DNA from: Anaerolineales bacterium UBA6663
GTDB lineage: Bacteria; Chloroflexota; Anaerolineae; Anaerolineales; UBA6663
Assembly: GCA_002455335.1 (NCBI GenBank)
Contig: DKKP01000393.1
Coordinates: 41,614 to 65,568 of the forward strand
Length of the DNA: 23,955 bases
Direction: 5' to 3'
Shown here one piece after another: positions 13,600-21,305 of this stretch (its first letter is position 1; every line of letters starts with the position of its first letter). The notes under the pieces were generated by a model. The model saw only the letters and a program-made list of their open reading frames with translations. It searched no databases and was not told the DNA's origin. Position numbers and translations under genes: made by a program.

Positions 13600-14280
13600 T
13601 CACGCCGATCGTGCGGCGAGGACGATCTCCTGACCCCACAACCACGACACGATGAAACCGCGCGTCGGCCGGTACTGGCGTTGAACGTCGGTGAACCCGG
13701 CTCGCTCCAGGTATGGGCTCATCAACACCGGGCGGCATGGCATCACGGCCCAGCCGCGCGCATAGATGCGCTCGAACATCGTGATCCGGTCATCGGGCTT
13801 GCTCATGTTGACGAGCACGAGCTTGCCGCCAGGCTTCAGGACGCGCCGGAACTCGGCCAGGATCGGGGCAAATCCGTCCAGCGGGATCAGGTCGAACATA
13901 TAGCCGTTGTAGAGCAGATCGAACTGCGCATCGGGGTAGGGCAGTTGCCGCGCATCATCGGGCGTGAAGTGAACCCGGGCGCCGAGGCCGGCGCGCTCGA
14001 TCTTGGTCTGAGCTTGCTCCAGCATCGCGGCGCTCAGATCGAGTGCATCGACCCGACCCGTGTCGCCGACGGCCCGGGCCAGGTCCAGTGTCGCCCGCCC
14101 GGTGCCGCACGCGACCTCCAGAATACGTTGCCCGTTCTGGATCTGAGCCTGATGGATCGCTTCGAGATGGTGTTCGACCTCGAAGCGGCTGCCGGCGTCG
14201 TAGTTGCTGGCGCGCCAGCCATAGTAGCGCTGGATCTGTTCAGGGTTCGTGTGAGTGGCTTCGACAATCGGTTGAGACAT
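13600..14280 (-). CDS. Class I SAM-dependent methyltransferase
   Basis: The protein has 226 residues. The IQRYYGWRASNYD N-terminal block leads into RILEVACGTGRATLDLA (SAM motif, residues 52-68), then VDALDLSAAMLEQAQTKIE, FTPDDARQLPYPDAQFDLL and EFRRVLKPGGKLVLVNMSKP. It shares its layout with the plus-strand methyltransferase at 11671 (same FDLL/FDLI and LKPGG region, similar length) but is clearly diverged, so the two are distant paralogues. The conserved cysteines of ArsM are missing, so arsenite methylation is not supported despite the upstream arsR-type regulator. An upstream in-frame start (14358) would read back past the arsR stop; ATG 14280 is preferred. Confidence 0.88.
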   Translation of the reverse strand: MSQPIVEATHTNPEQIQRYYGWRASNYDAGSRFEVEHHLEAIHQAQIQNGQRILEVACGTGRATLDLARAVGDTGRVDALDLSAAMLEQAQTKIERAGLGARVHFTPDDARQLPYPDAQFDLLYNGYMFDLIPLDGFAPILAEFRRVLKPGGKLVLVNMSKPDDRITMFERIYARGWAVMPCRPVLMSPYLERAGFTDVQRQYRPTRGFIVSWLWGQEIVLAARSA

Positions 14281-14297
14281 GACAGGGCTCCCGTTGT

Positions 14298-14321
14298 ATC
14301 GTCGAATCGCAATACGACGAT
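14298..14321 (-). promoter_or_regulatory. Inverted repeat between arsR and methyltransferase genes
   Basis: ATCGTCG (14298-14304) and CGACGAT (14315-14321) form a perfect 7-bp repeat with a 10-base spacer, in the 68-base gap between the two genes. It may be a hairpin adjusting operon expression or a second regulator site. It does not match the arsR operator closely. Confidence 0.35.
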
Positions 14322-14348
14322 GTGATATCGAAAAGAGAAGGCTACCGC

Positions 14349-14651
14349 TCAGCAGCACTTGAGCAACTGGCTGAGGGTGTCCAGGGCTTCGGCGATGCGC
14401 AGACGATCGGGCTGATAGAAGACTTCTTTTCCGCGTCGTTCGGCGATGAGGATCCCGGCGCGTTTCATCACCGCGAGGTGTTCGGACGTGGTGGGCTGCC
14501 CCAAGCGGGCGGCTTCACTGATCTCGTTCACCGTACGCTCCTGCCCATCCAGGAACGTCAGCAGGATGCCCAGGCGCGATTCGCTGGCGATGGCTTTGAC
14601 GAACTCCAGCAAGGCAGGGTCGATCGGGCGACGGGTCGAAAGGTTTTTCAT
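14349..14651 (-). CDS. ArsR/SmtB-family winged-helix repressor
   Basis: This 100-residue HTH protein reads LLEFVKAIASESRLGILLTFL, TVNEISEAARLGQPTTSEHLAVMKRAGILIAERRG (recognition helix and turn) and KEVFYQPDRLRIAEAL. The metal-binding ELCVCDL motif of ArsR is absent. The only cysteines are the last two residues (Cys99-Cys100), so sensing is either non-metal or through that C-terminal pair. A frame open to 14696 is ruled out as the start because the promoter lies downstream of it. With ATG 14651 the message has a very short leader. A perfect inverted repeat covers the start codon, so autorepression is expected. It heads the methyltransferase-MDR operon. Confidence 0.9.
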   Translation of the reverse strand: MKNLSTRRPIDPALLEFVKAIASESRLGILLTFLDGQERTVNEISEAARLGQPTTSEHLAVMKRAGILIAERRGKEVFYQPDRLRIAEALDTLSQLLKCC

Positions 14652-14696
14652 ATCGGTGAATTCCGATATGATAGCCGAAGAGGCGTTGTCTGTCAA
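14649..14696 (-). promoter_or_regulatory. arsR promoter with perfect operator over the start codon
   Basis: On the minus strand TTGACA (14696-14691), 17 bases, and TATCAT (14673-14668) form a near-consensus sigma-70 promoter. CATATCGG (14649-14656) and CCGATATG (14663-14670) are a perfect 8-bp inverted repeat around TGAATT. It overlaps the -10 box, the predicted start site and the ATG. This is a typical ArsR-repressor arrangement and implies an almost leaderless transcript. Confidence 0.85.
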
Positions 14697-14910
14697 ACCC
14701 CTTCAGCGATTCAAGTAAGCCGTAGTCATCAATTGCTCTCGAGAGACCTAACTCAATTTGGTTCGAACGGATCATGAAGAAGGCGCGCCAGGAGGAACGT
14801 ATTAGCGATTGGCATATTGCTGCGTTATACTTTGATTGTAGGCAGACAGGCTCTCTTGAGCCGCCCACCATCGGGTCACCTCAAACGAGGTGGGATGATG
14901 GTCCAAGGTA

Positions 14911-14970
14911 CCGGGTTTAGGATTGGCGCTCATAACCCGGAGGTCGTAGGTTCGAATCCTGCCCCCGCTA
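14911..14970 (+). pseudogene. Degenerate tRNA-Met(CAT)-like remnant
   Basis: The 3' half is tRNA-like: loop CTCATAA (14929-14935) with anticodon CAT, CCCGG, variable AGGTC, T-arm GTAGG-TTCGAAT-CCTGC (14946-14962), then acceptor-like CCCCGCT and A. CCGGG (14911-14915) could close the anticodon stem, but 13 extra bases separate it from the loop. No convincing matching 5' acceptor strand or D-arm exists upstream (AGGTGGG is the nearest). TATACT at 14826-14831 may be a leftover promoter. A strong terminator follows five bases later, so the whole old tRNA unit is recognisable but not functional. Confidence 0.6.
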
Positions 14971-14974
14971 CTGC

Positions 14975-15012
14975 AAAGGCCTGGAGTTTTCGAGAACTCC
15001 AGGCCTTTTTTT
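14975..15012 (+). terminator. Strong intrinsic terminator
   Basis: AAAGGCCTGGAGTT (14975-14988) and AACTCCAGGCCTTT (14995-15008) form a 14-bp perfect stem with a TTCGAG loop, running into seven Ts (15006-15012). It directly follows the tRNA-like remnant, as tRNA terminators do. The GGCCTGGA stem base is shared with the terminator at 17217. Confidence 0.9.
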
Positions 15013-15244
15013 GTGGTTTGACCAAGCCTGCAGCTCGTCATCAGCGGGCCGCAGATAAATGCCCAACCGCCGACGTTCCATTGTTCGGGCTGGCCCGGCC
15101 CACCTCGTGTCACTTCTTCTACCGGGATGTTGTCGCGCGCCTGGACAAAGCGGTTCGAGGCCAGTGCAGGCAAGGCCCAGCGAATGGCCGGGATGCGCGA
15201 TAATCCCGCATCGTTACAATCTCGGCCAAGAGAGAGGAGAGCAA

Positions 15245-15607
15245 ATGAAATTCCTCATGACTTACATCCCCTCGACGGATCCCTCCACACCAGAGCCGGA
15301 CCTGACACAGCTGGCCGAAATCCAACGCCTGACCAAGGAGATGATGGATGCCGGTATCGTGAAAGTGACTGGCGGGCTGCTCCCACTGAGTCAGGGTGGC
15401 GCACGCGTGCGCTCTCGCCGCGGCAAGTTTGAAGTCGTGGACGGACCTTACACAGAGGCCAAGGAAGTGGTCGTGGGCTTTTCGATCGCAGAAGCCGAAT
15501 CACTCGAGCACGCGATCCTTCTCACTCAACGCTTCATGGCTGTGGCTGGCGAGGGTGAAAGTGAGATCCGCGCCATTGTCGAGCCCCTATCGGCATCGTC
15601 GGAGTGA
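15245..15607 (+). CDS. YCII-related (DGPF-domain) protein
   Basis: This 120-residue YCII/DGPF fold starts with MKFLMTYIPSTD and contains a central KFEVVDGPYTEAKEVVVGFSIAEAESLEHA, the hallmark DGPF/DGPY-(T/A)-E-x-K-E block. The family has a dimeric ferredoxin-like fold; many members sit beside ECF sigma factors and their biochemical role is mostly unknown. GAGGAG lies five bases before the ATG. No sigma gene is adjacent here, so the usual partner is missing. It lies just inside the segment bracketed by tRNA-like remnants. Confidence 0.9.
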   Translation: MKFLMTYIPSTDPSTPEPDLTQLAEIQRLTKEMMDAGIVKVTGGLLPLSQGGARVRSRRGKFEVVDGPYTEAKEVVVGFSIAEAESLEHAILLTQRFMAVAGEGESEIRAIVEPLSASSE

Positions 15608-15684
15608 CTGGATTGCCCCGCCGTTCAACCTTTATGTTGGCATATGCTGGGTATGAAGGCGGATGGAAACCGTCGGGCCGGTCG

Positions 15685-15754
15685 TTGAACGCGCGCCTTG
15701 TGTGGACATAATGCTAGCGAGACGACATGGGCAAATGCACGAAAGGGCATGTCG
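15685..15754 (+). promoter_or_regulatory. Probable promoter and inverted repeat before the hydrolase
   Basis: TTGAAC (15685-15690), a 16-base spacer and CATAAT (15707-15712) make a plausible sigma-70 promoter. Downstream, CGACATG (15723-15729) and CATGTCG (15748-15754) are a perfect 7-bp inverted repeat, perhaps an operator. The rest of the 15608-15830 gap holds nothing recognisable. Confidence 0.5.
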
Positions 15755-15830
15755 ATTCCGGCCATCATTGTTCGACGTTTACATGTGAAGCCCGACAGCC
15801 ATGATGATCACCCACTCTACAGGAACTCTT

Positions 15831-16634
15831 ATGCCAAAAACTCAATCCAAAGATGGGACGACGATTGCTTTTGAGACGGTGGGAACGAACGGAGGACCTT
15901 TGATCCTCGTCGACGGCGCCTTGTGCTTCCGTGCCTCGGGTCCCATGCGCCGGTTGGCGCAAGAGCTCCAGTCTGAGTTTGTCGTGGTGACCTATGACCG
16001 TCGGGGTCGGGGTGAGAGCGGCAACACGCTCCCGTACGATGTCGAGCGCGAGATCGACGACATCGCCGCGCTCATCGATGTTGTGGGCGGAAGAGCGAGC
16101 CTGTTCGGGATCTCGTCGGGTGCGGTGCTCGCGCTAAAAGCTGCCAACTGGCTCGGTGATCGGGTGAGGGCCCTGGCGCTCTACGAACCGCCGCTCGTGC
16201 TCGACGCTGCGGGGCAACGGGAAACGCTCGAGTTCACGGCGAAGGTCGACGCCGCTGCGTCGATGGGCGAGGATGAGGTCGTCGTCACCCTCTTCATGAG
16301 TCGCGTGATGAAAGCCCTGGGGGCGCCTGAAGAGGCAGTGGCAGGCATGATCGGTACACCCATGTGGCAGGGGATGAAGGCGCTCGCTCCCACCATCTGC
16401 TATGACAATCACGTCATGGGGAATGGCGACGTACCTGCGGAGGCGGCGACGCTAACGACGCCGACCCTGGTTGCCGTTGGCGGCGCAAGCCCCCGCAATC
16501 TGAGCGACGCGGCAAGAGCTCTTGCAGCGGCGCTCACCGTGTCAGTACAGTTGACCGTTCCAGATCAAACCCACGACGTGAACCCGGCTGCCCTGGCGCC
16601 CGAGTTGCGTCGGTTCTTCAGGGAACATGCATGA
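15831..16634 (+). CDS. Alpha/beta-hydrolase
   Basis: This 267-residue single-domain alpha/beta-hydrolase has the oxyanion strand region GGPLILVDGALCFRASG, VVVTYDRRGRGESG (strand 4 block), and the nucleophile elbow FGISSGAVLALKAA with Ser95. A C-terminal VPDQTHDVNP carries the likely catalytic His248; the acid is probably an aspartate or glutamate before it and is not certain. An upstream in-frame ATG (15801) would add ten non-conserved residues. ATG 15831 is preferred with AGGAA five bases ahead. The stop overlaps the next gene (ATGA). Substrate is unknown; esterase, lactonase or haloperoxidase-like hydrolases share this pattern. Confidence 0.88.
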   Translation: MPKTQSKDGTTIAFETVGTNGGPLILVDGALCFRASGPMRRLAQELQSEFVVVTYDRRGRGESGNTLPYDVEREIDDIAALIDVVGGRASLFGISSGAVLALKAANWLGDRVRALALYEPPLVLDAAGQRETLEFTAKVDAAASMGEDEVVVTLFMSRVMKALGAPEEAVAGMIGTPMWQGMKALAPTICYDNHVMGNGDVPAEAATLTTPTLVAVGGASPRNLSDAARALAAALTVSVQLTVPDQTHDVNPAALAPELRRFFREHA

Positions 16635-16984
16635 ACGCCGAATTCGATCAATACGTGCGGGCCGCCTCACCGAAATGGAAGCAGGAGTTCTTCAACGGGG
16701 TCTTTAACCTCGTCCACGCAGCGATCCCGGGAGTCGAGGAGCGGATGATGTACAAGCGGCCGCACTTTCTCAAGGCGGGCAAACCAGTTTGCGCGGTTAT
16801 CATCGCTAAGGACTGGGTGAATGTCACGATCCTCAATCAGCCTGATGCGTCGGCGACCCGGCACGGATTCGTACCATCGTCCGCGAAGGGGGTCTATACC
16901 CTCAAATTGGTTGAGGGGCAGACGGTGAACGGCCCAGCACTCAAGAGCCTGCTGAAAGCTTCGGCCAAAGCAGTAACGGTGTGA
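16631..16984 (+). CDS. DUF1801-family protein
   Basis: This 117-residue protein has the DUF1801 (YdhG-like) pattern: FNGVFNLVHAAIPGVEERMMYKRPHFLK, the hydrophobic CAVIIAKDWVNVTIL, and SSAKGVYTLKLVEGQ. The fold is known from structures but the role is not. It overlaps the hydrolase stop by four bases (ATGA), so the two are translated together. Nothing about a substrate or partner can be read from it. Confidence 0.82.
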   Translation: MNAEFDQYVRAASPKWKQEFFNGVFNLVHAAIPGVEERMMYKRPHFLKAGKPVCAVIIAKDWVNVTILNQPDASATRHGFVPSSAKGVYTLKLVEGQTVNGPALKSLLKASAKAVTV

Positions 16985-17156
16985 TCATGCCGGCACCGTC
17001 ACGGGTCCTGGCTCGGGTAGAGGACATGCATGCCTCGACAGCTCTCACACAACATGCGTGACCTCCCTCACTGTGTGCCATTCGGACGACATCGAAAGAT
17101 ATCGGCCGGGTGACGGATCATCAGGCTCTGGGTTAGCCTCCCGGCGACAGGATGGC

Positions 17157-17215
17157 AACTCATTACCCGGAGGTCGTGCGCCCGAAAGTTGCGGGTTCGA
17201 ATCCCGTCCCCGGTA
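17157..17215 (+). pseudogene. tRNA-like 3'-half remnant (second)
   Basis: CTCATTACCCGGAGGTCGT repeats the anticodon-to-variable part of the 14929 remnant with one change (18 of 19 bases). After 13 unrelated bases a good T-arm follows (GCGGG-TTCGAAT-CCCGT), then CCCCGGTAC as an acceptor-like 3' end. No full cloverleaf can be drawn. A terminator starts two bases later. It is a chimeric or decayed tRNA end, perhaps a former integration site. Confidence 0.5.
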
Positions 17216-17216
17216 C

Positions 17217-17251
17217 GGCCTGGATCTTTGAAACGATCCAGGCCTTTGTGT
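17217..17251 (+). terminator. Intrinsic terminator after second tRNA-like remnant
   Basis: GGCCTGGATC (17217-17226) and GATCCAGGCC (17235-17244) form a 10-bp perfect stem with an 8-base loop and a following TTTGTGTTTG. Position and stem base match the terminator at 14975. Confidence 0.85.
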
Positions 17252-17268
17252 TTGCCCCACGAGCGTTC

Positions 17269-17310
17269 CTGGCGCTCATAGCCTGCGGGTCGCAGGTCCG
17301 AATGCCAGCA
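17269..17310 (+). pseudogene. tRNA-like 3'-half remnant (third, most decayed)
   Basis: GGCGCTCATAGCCTGC and GGTCGCAGGTCCGAAT parallel GGCGCTCATAACCCGG and GGTCGTAGGTTCGAAT of the first remnant, without the acceptor end. The shared GGCGCTCAT includes bases that were non-tRNA-like in the first copy, so the two share a common decayed ancestor. The rest of the 16985-17396 gap holds nothing else recognisable. Confidence 0.45.
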
Positions 17311-17396
17311 TTTCTGATTCGTCCTGACGATAGGCGGTCAGGGTGACGTCGGAATGGGTGTGGAGAGCAAGCGTTTCACCCCTCGTGTCGGATTGC

Positions 17397-18839
17397 CTAT
17401 GAATCTGCCAATGACCCGATCTCCGCCGTCGCCGCGCGCGACTGCTCGATCCGGGCATACATCGCATCGCGTTTCGATTTTCGGAGCAACGGGTAGAACG
17501 CCATCACGCCGATCGCGATCAGGCCGCAAAGCGCCGGGATGCCGAAGAGGACCAGGCCCAGGCCGCTGAAGAGCGACCCCGGGATGGTGGTCGCGTCCTT
17601 GAAGAGCTCCGCGTCATAGCCTACCGCCACCAGCACGGCGCCCGTCAAGGCCGACGAGAGCGCGGCCTGCAACTTCATCAGGAACTGGCTGATGGCATTG
17701 ACCATGCCCTCCATGCTCTTGCCGAGTTCCTCCTTGTTGTAATCCATGCACTCCATGTTGACCAGCGTGCCGGGGATGTAATTCATCCCGGTGCCGAGCA
17801 GAGCGACGAACATCAGGGGATAAAACACGACGGGGTTCGTGATGGGTCCGCCGAGGCTCATGAGCCAGAGGATCGCCAGCGGCGCGATCGTGATGGCATT
17901 CGAGATCAGCGAGCCCGCGCCCGGCGTCACGAAACGCTGGACGAACTGGGCCAGGAACGTCCCGGCCAGAATGCCAAGCAGGATGCTCAGCCCCCAGATG
18001 GCCGATTGCGTGCCCAGGTTCTCGGCGCCGAAGGCGTACTTGATGTAATAGGTCACGGCCGCCATCATGAACGAAAAGACGAAGCCGCCGAACAACCCGG
18101 AGAGCGATGAGATCAGGAGCGGACGATTGACCTTGAGCATCCTCGCCACGTCGCGCAGGCTGACCTGGCCCTCGTCGGCGTTGTTGGTTCCCTCTTTGAT
18201 CAACGCGATCCCGATCAGCGAGATCGCGGTGAAAGGCACCATGAACACGGCCACGGCCAGGCCGATGTTGGGCGTCTGTCCGTCGCCGCCGAGCGCGATG
18301 GCGATCGCCAGGAAGAACGACATGAGGATGGACAGCACCGTCGTCACGATGCGCGGCGCCACCAGCAGCTTCGTGCGCACGCGCGCGTCATTTGAGAGCG
18401 ACTGGATCAGCGGGTTCATCGGCAGTAGCGTGAATGCCGTGTCGAAGACGATGTAGAGCACGTACAGCAGCGCGACCTTGACGATGTCGGATAGTCCGGC
18501 CGGGATGTTGAAGAGCGCGATGATCAGGATCGCCGAGGCGATCGTGCCCCAGAACATGAACGGCTTGAACTTTCCCCACTTCGTCCGTGGGCTGCGGTCC
18601 ATGAGGAAGCCCAGGATCGGATCATTGATCCCGTCCCACAGCCGGCCGACGAGCAACATCAACGTCGCGGCCTGCGCCGCCTGGCCGGCGATCCCGGTAT
18701 ACAGGCCAGCGTAGTCCGTGATGTAGATCATCAGAAAACCCGTGATGAGCGAGTTGGCGATCATCTGGGACAGACCCATCGTCGTCACGCCGAACAGGGT
18801 CTTGAAGTCTTCGGGGTAGGCTTTCTTCGCTTGGCTCAT
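17397..18839 (-). CDS. GPH-family glycoside/pentoside/hexuronide:cation symporter
   Basis: This 480-residue protein with about twelve membrane helices is of the MelB/XynB (GPH, MFS_2) family. The signature RLWDGINDPILGFLMDRSPRTKWGKFKP near residues 67-94 carries the cation-binding acidic residues of helix II and the following loop. Other helices are typical, for example YIVFDTAFTLLPMNPL. It imports a sugar or glycoside with Na+ or H+. An AAGGA ribosome site precedes the ATG. It lies 42 bases after the GH3 gene and is last in the operon, so its substrate is likely a rhamnosyl-glucoside or product of the two hydrolases. Exact sugar unknown. Confidence 0.92.
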   Translation of the reverse strand: MSQAKKAYPEDFKTLFGVTTMGLSQMIANSLITGFLMIYITDYAGLYTGIAGQAAQAATLMLLVGRLWDGINDPILGFLMDRSPRTKWGKFKPFMFWGTIASAILIIALFNIPAGLSDIVKVALLYVLYIVFDTAFTLLPMNPLIQSLSNDARVRTKLLVAPRIVTTVLSILMSFFLAIAIALGGDGQTPNIGLAVAVFMVPFTAISLIGIALIKEGTNNADEGQVSLRDVARMLKVNRPLLISSLSGLFGGFVFSFMMAAVTYYIKYAFGAENLGTQSAIWGLSILLGILAGTFLAQFVQRFVTPGAGSLISNAITIAPLAILWLMSLGGPITNPVVFYPLMFVALLGTGMNYIPGTLVNMECMDYNKEELGKSMEGMVNAISQFLMKLQAALSSALTGAVLVAVGYDAELFKDATTIPGSLFSGLGLVLFGIPALCGLIAIGVMAFYPLLRKSKRDAMYARIEQSRAATAEIGSLADS

Positions 18840-18881
18840 GGTTCGGTTGTTCCTTGATGGGCTGTGTCCGGCGGGTCGGGA

Positions 18882-21296
18882 TCAACGCTCCGGGACGGTC
18901 TTCGTCAACAGGGTCCAGATCCCGCGCAACCAGCGGCCGTTGGCCAGATCGACCAGGCCGTGAGTCATGTGGCGGGGCATGTTCTCGGGGCTCACCAGGC
19001 TCAGGTTTTTGAGCGGGGTGTTGAGCGAGCTCGAGAGGATCATCTTGTAGGTCGGGTCGTCGGGGCTTGGGTTGCCGAGCCCTTTGGCCACTGTGCCCTC
19101 GATGCCCTTGATCACCTGCCGAATGATGAAGCTGGCGCGCATGTCGGCAAACGAGCAGGCCAGGGTGTATCGACCCGGAGTCGGAACGGCCACGGGCTCA
19201 ATCGCCCGGCCCAGAAGCGTCTCGAAGTCGGCCTGCGTCACCGCGCCCACCGGACACGTGTACCACGGGGCGATCGACGGCGGCGTGGGCCTGGCCGGCG
19301 CACCGTCGACGTTGATCTCGGCTTGCAGGCGGATGTCGCGGCTCGAGGCGCCCACTAGGATCCGGTAGGGACCGCCCGGGACGATCCAATCGTGGGAGAC
19401 GACGTCGTAGATCGCAAACGCGCGGGCATCCAGGGCCAACGTCAGGCGGCGCGACTCGCCCGGCTTGAGGAACACCTTGTCGAAGGCTTTGAGCTCCTTG
19501 ACCGGACGATAGACTGGCGAGTCCTGGGCCGCGACGTAGACCTGCGCGATTTCGGCGCCGGCGACGGGGCCGGTGTTCTCGACGATGAATGACACCGTGA
19601 AGGCGCCATGCGCCTGTTGGGGCGTGGGCGAGCACTCGAGGTCGCGGTAGTCGAACGTCGTGTACGACAGGCCGTGGCCAAAGGGGAACAAGACATCCTT
19701 GCCGGCGGTGTCATAGTATCGATAGCCGACATAGAGCCCCTCGCGATATTGCGCCTGCTTTCCGCCGGTCTCGTAGAAGCCCGCTGAGGGCACGTCGGCG
19801 TAACAGAGCGGATAGCTCTCCGCCAGTTTGCCGCTCGGGTTGACCCGGCCGAGCAACAACTCGGCGGCCGCCGGTCCACCGGCCTGGCCGGCCAGATACA
19901 GGTGCAGCACGGCCCTGACTTTGGGCAGCCAGGGCATCTCCATGGGCGCCCCGCCGACCAGGACCACGACCGTGTTCGGGTTGGTCGCGGCCACCCGCTC
20001 GATCAGGGCCACATGGCTGGGGGGCATCGCCAGGGTGTCGCGATCGAAGCCCTCAGACTCGTACGACTCCGGAAGGCCCGCGACGATCACGGCCACGTCG
20101 ACCTGGCCGGCCCAGGCCACGGCTTCAGCGAGCAAGGCCGGGTCGCCGGCTCCTGAGAGCAGGTAGCCCGGATGGAACGCGACCTCCACGCCGAGCGAGG
20201 CAAAACCCTCCAGCAGATTAGGGAGCTGCGTGGGGTTGATGTGTGAGCTGCCGGCGCCCTGATAGCGCGGTGTCTGGGCCAGGGCCCCGATCACGGCCAG
20301 GGTCTGGCCATGCTTGAGCGGCAGGATCGCGCCCTCGTTCTTGAGCAGGACGGCCGACTCGGCGGCGATCCGCTGCGCCAGGCGGTGGTGGGCGTCGACA
20401 TCGTAGCGGTACCCGGCGCGCCGTTGCCTGGCCGCTGAGAGAACCAGATCGAGCAGGCGGTCGACGCTTTCATCGAGACGGGCTTCGGCCAGTGCGCCGG
20501 ATCGAATGGCGGCCACCACGGTCGCATCGAAGTGGCCACGACTCCCGGGCATCTCTAGATCAAGCCCGGCTTCGAAAGCCTGGGCGCGGTCGTTGAGCGC
20601 GCCCCAATCGGTGACAACGACGCCTGTATAGCCCCACTCGTCGCGCAGGATGCGGCGCAGCAGGTCGACATTGTCGCTGCAATGCGTCCCGTTGAGCTTG
20701 TTGTACGCGCACATCACGGTCGCCGGCGCGCCCAGCCGGACGGCCTGCTCGAAGGCCGGGAGATAGAGCTCGCGCAACGTCCGCTCGTCGACCAGGCTGT
20801 CGGATGACATCCGCTCGGTCTCCTGGCTATTCGCGGCGAAGTGCTTGAGCGACGCGCCGACGCCCCGGCTTTGCAGCCCCTGGATCCAGGCGGCGGCCAT
20901 CTCGCCGGACAGGACCGGATCCTCCGAGAAGTATTCGAAGTTGCGGCCGCAGAGGGGGTTGCGCTTGAGGTTGGCGCCAGGCCCCAGCACGAGCGAGACT
21001 CCTTCTTGCAGCGCTTCCTCAGCCAGGGCGGCCCCCAGCTCGCGCAGCAGGGCGCGATCCCACGAACAGGCCGTCAGGCTGGCGGTCGGGAAGCAGGTGG
21101 CCGGTACACTCTGGTTGAGGCCGAGGTGGTCGGCCGCCGCCTGCTGTTTGCGCAGCCCGTGCGGCCCATCGGCCATGAAGATGGCCGGGATGCCGCGCTC
21201 GGGCAAAGCCTTTGTATGGAAGAAGTCGGCGCCCGAGCACAGGGCGACCTTCTCCTCGAGGCTCAATTGCTGGATCAGGGCGGCGTGGTTGAGCAT
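18882..21296 (-). CDS. GH3 beta-glucosidase-type glycoside hydrolase
   Basis: This roughly 804-residue GH3 enzyme has the N-terminal barrel with LSLEEKVALCSGADFFHT, ADGPHGLRKQ, LKHFAANSQETERMSSDS, and nucleophile Asp230 in VVVTDWGALNDRAQAFEAGLD. The alpha/beta sandwich follows, with the likely acid/base Glu in ESEGFDRDTLAMPP, and then a fibronectin-III-like domain (EIAQVYVAAQDSPVYRPVKELKAF). The last 150 residues are poorly conserved and end in a helical tail. No PA14 insert and no signal peptide are seen, so it acts in the cytoplasm after import. A GTG at 21305 would add three residues; both starts touch the upstream GH78 stop, so translation is coupled. Glucosidase is the most common activity; xylosidase or others remain possible. 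Confidence 0.92.
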   Translation of the reverse strand: MLNHAALIQQLSLEEKVALCSGADFFHTKALPERGIPAIFMADGPHGLRKQQAAADHLGLNQSVPATCFPTASLTACSWDRALLRELGAALAEEALQEGVSLVLGPGANLKRNPLCGRNFEYFSEDPVLSGEMAAAWIQGLQSRGVGASLKHFAANSQETERMSSDSLVDERTLRELYLPAFEQAVRLGAPATVMCAYNKLNGTHCSDNVDLLRRILRDEWGYTGVVVTDWGALNDRAQAFEAGLDLEMPGSRGHFDATVVAAIRSGALAEARLDESVDRLLDLVLSAARQRRAGYRYDVDAHHRLAQRIAAESAVLLKNEGAILPLKHGQTLAVIGALAQTPRYQGAGSSHINPTQLPNLLEGFASLGVEVAFHPGYLLSGAGDPALLAEAVAWAGQVDVAVIVAGLPESYESEGFDRDTLAMPPSHVALIERVAATNPNTVVVLVGGAPMEMPWLPKVRAVLHLYLAGQAGGPAAAELLLGRVNPSGKLAESYPLCYADVPSAGFYETGGKQAQYREGLYVGYRYYDTAGKDVLFPFGHGLSYTTFDYRDLECSPTPQQAHGAFTVSFIVENTGPVAGAEIAQVYVAAQDSPVYRPVKELKAFDKVFLKPGESRRLTLALDARAFAIYDVVSHDWIVPGGPYRILVGASSRDIRLQAEINVDGAPARPTPPSIAPWYTCPVGAVTQADFETLLGRAIEPVAVPTPGRYTLACSFADMRASFIIRQVIKGIEGTVAKGLGNPSPDDPTYKMILSSSLNTPLKNLSLVSPENMPRHMTHGLVDLANGRWLRGIWTLLTKTVPER

Positions 21297-21305
21297 GGCG
21301 TCCAC

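Noticed and set aside
13600..14280. Arsenite methyltransferase ArsM because of the arsR-type regulator
   Set aside because: The conserved ArsM cysteines are missing; only general class I methyltransferase motifs are present.
14911..14970. Functional tRNA-Met gene
   Set aside because: There is no paired 5' acceptor strand or D-arm, and 13 extra bases disrupt the anticodon arm.
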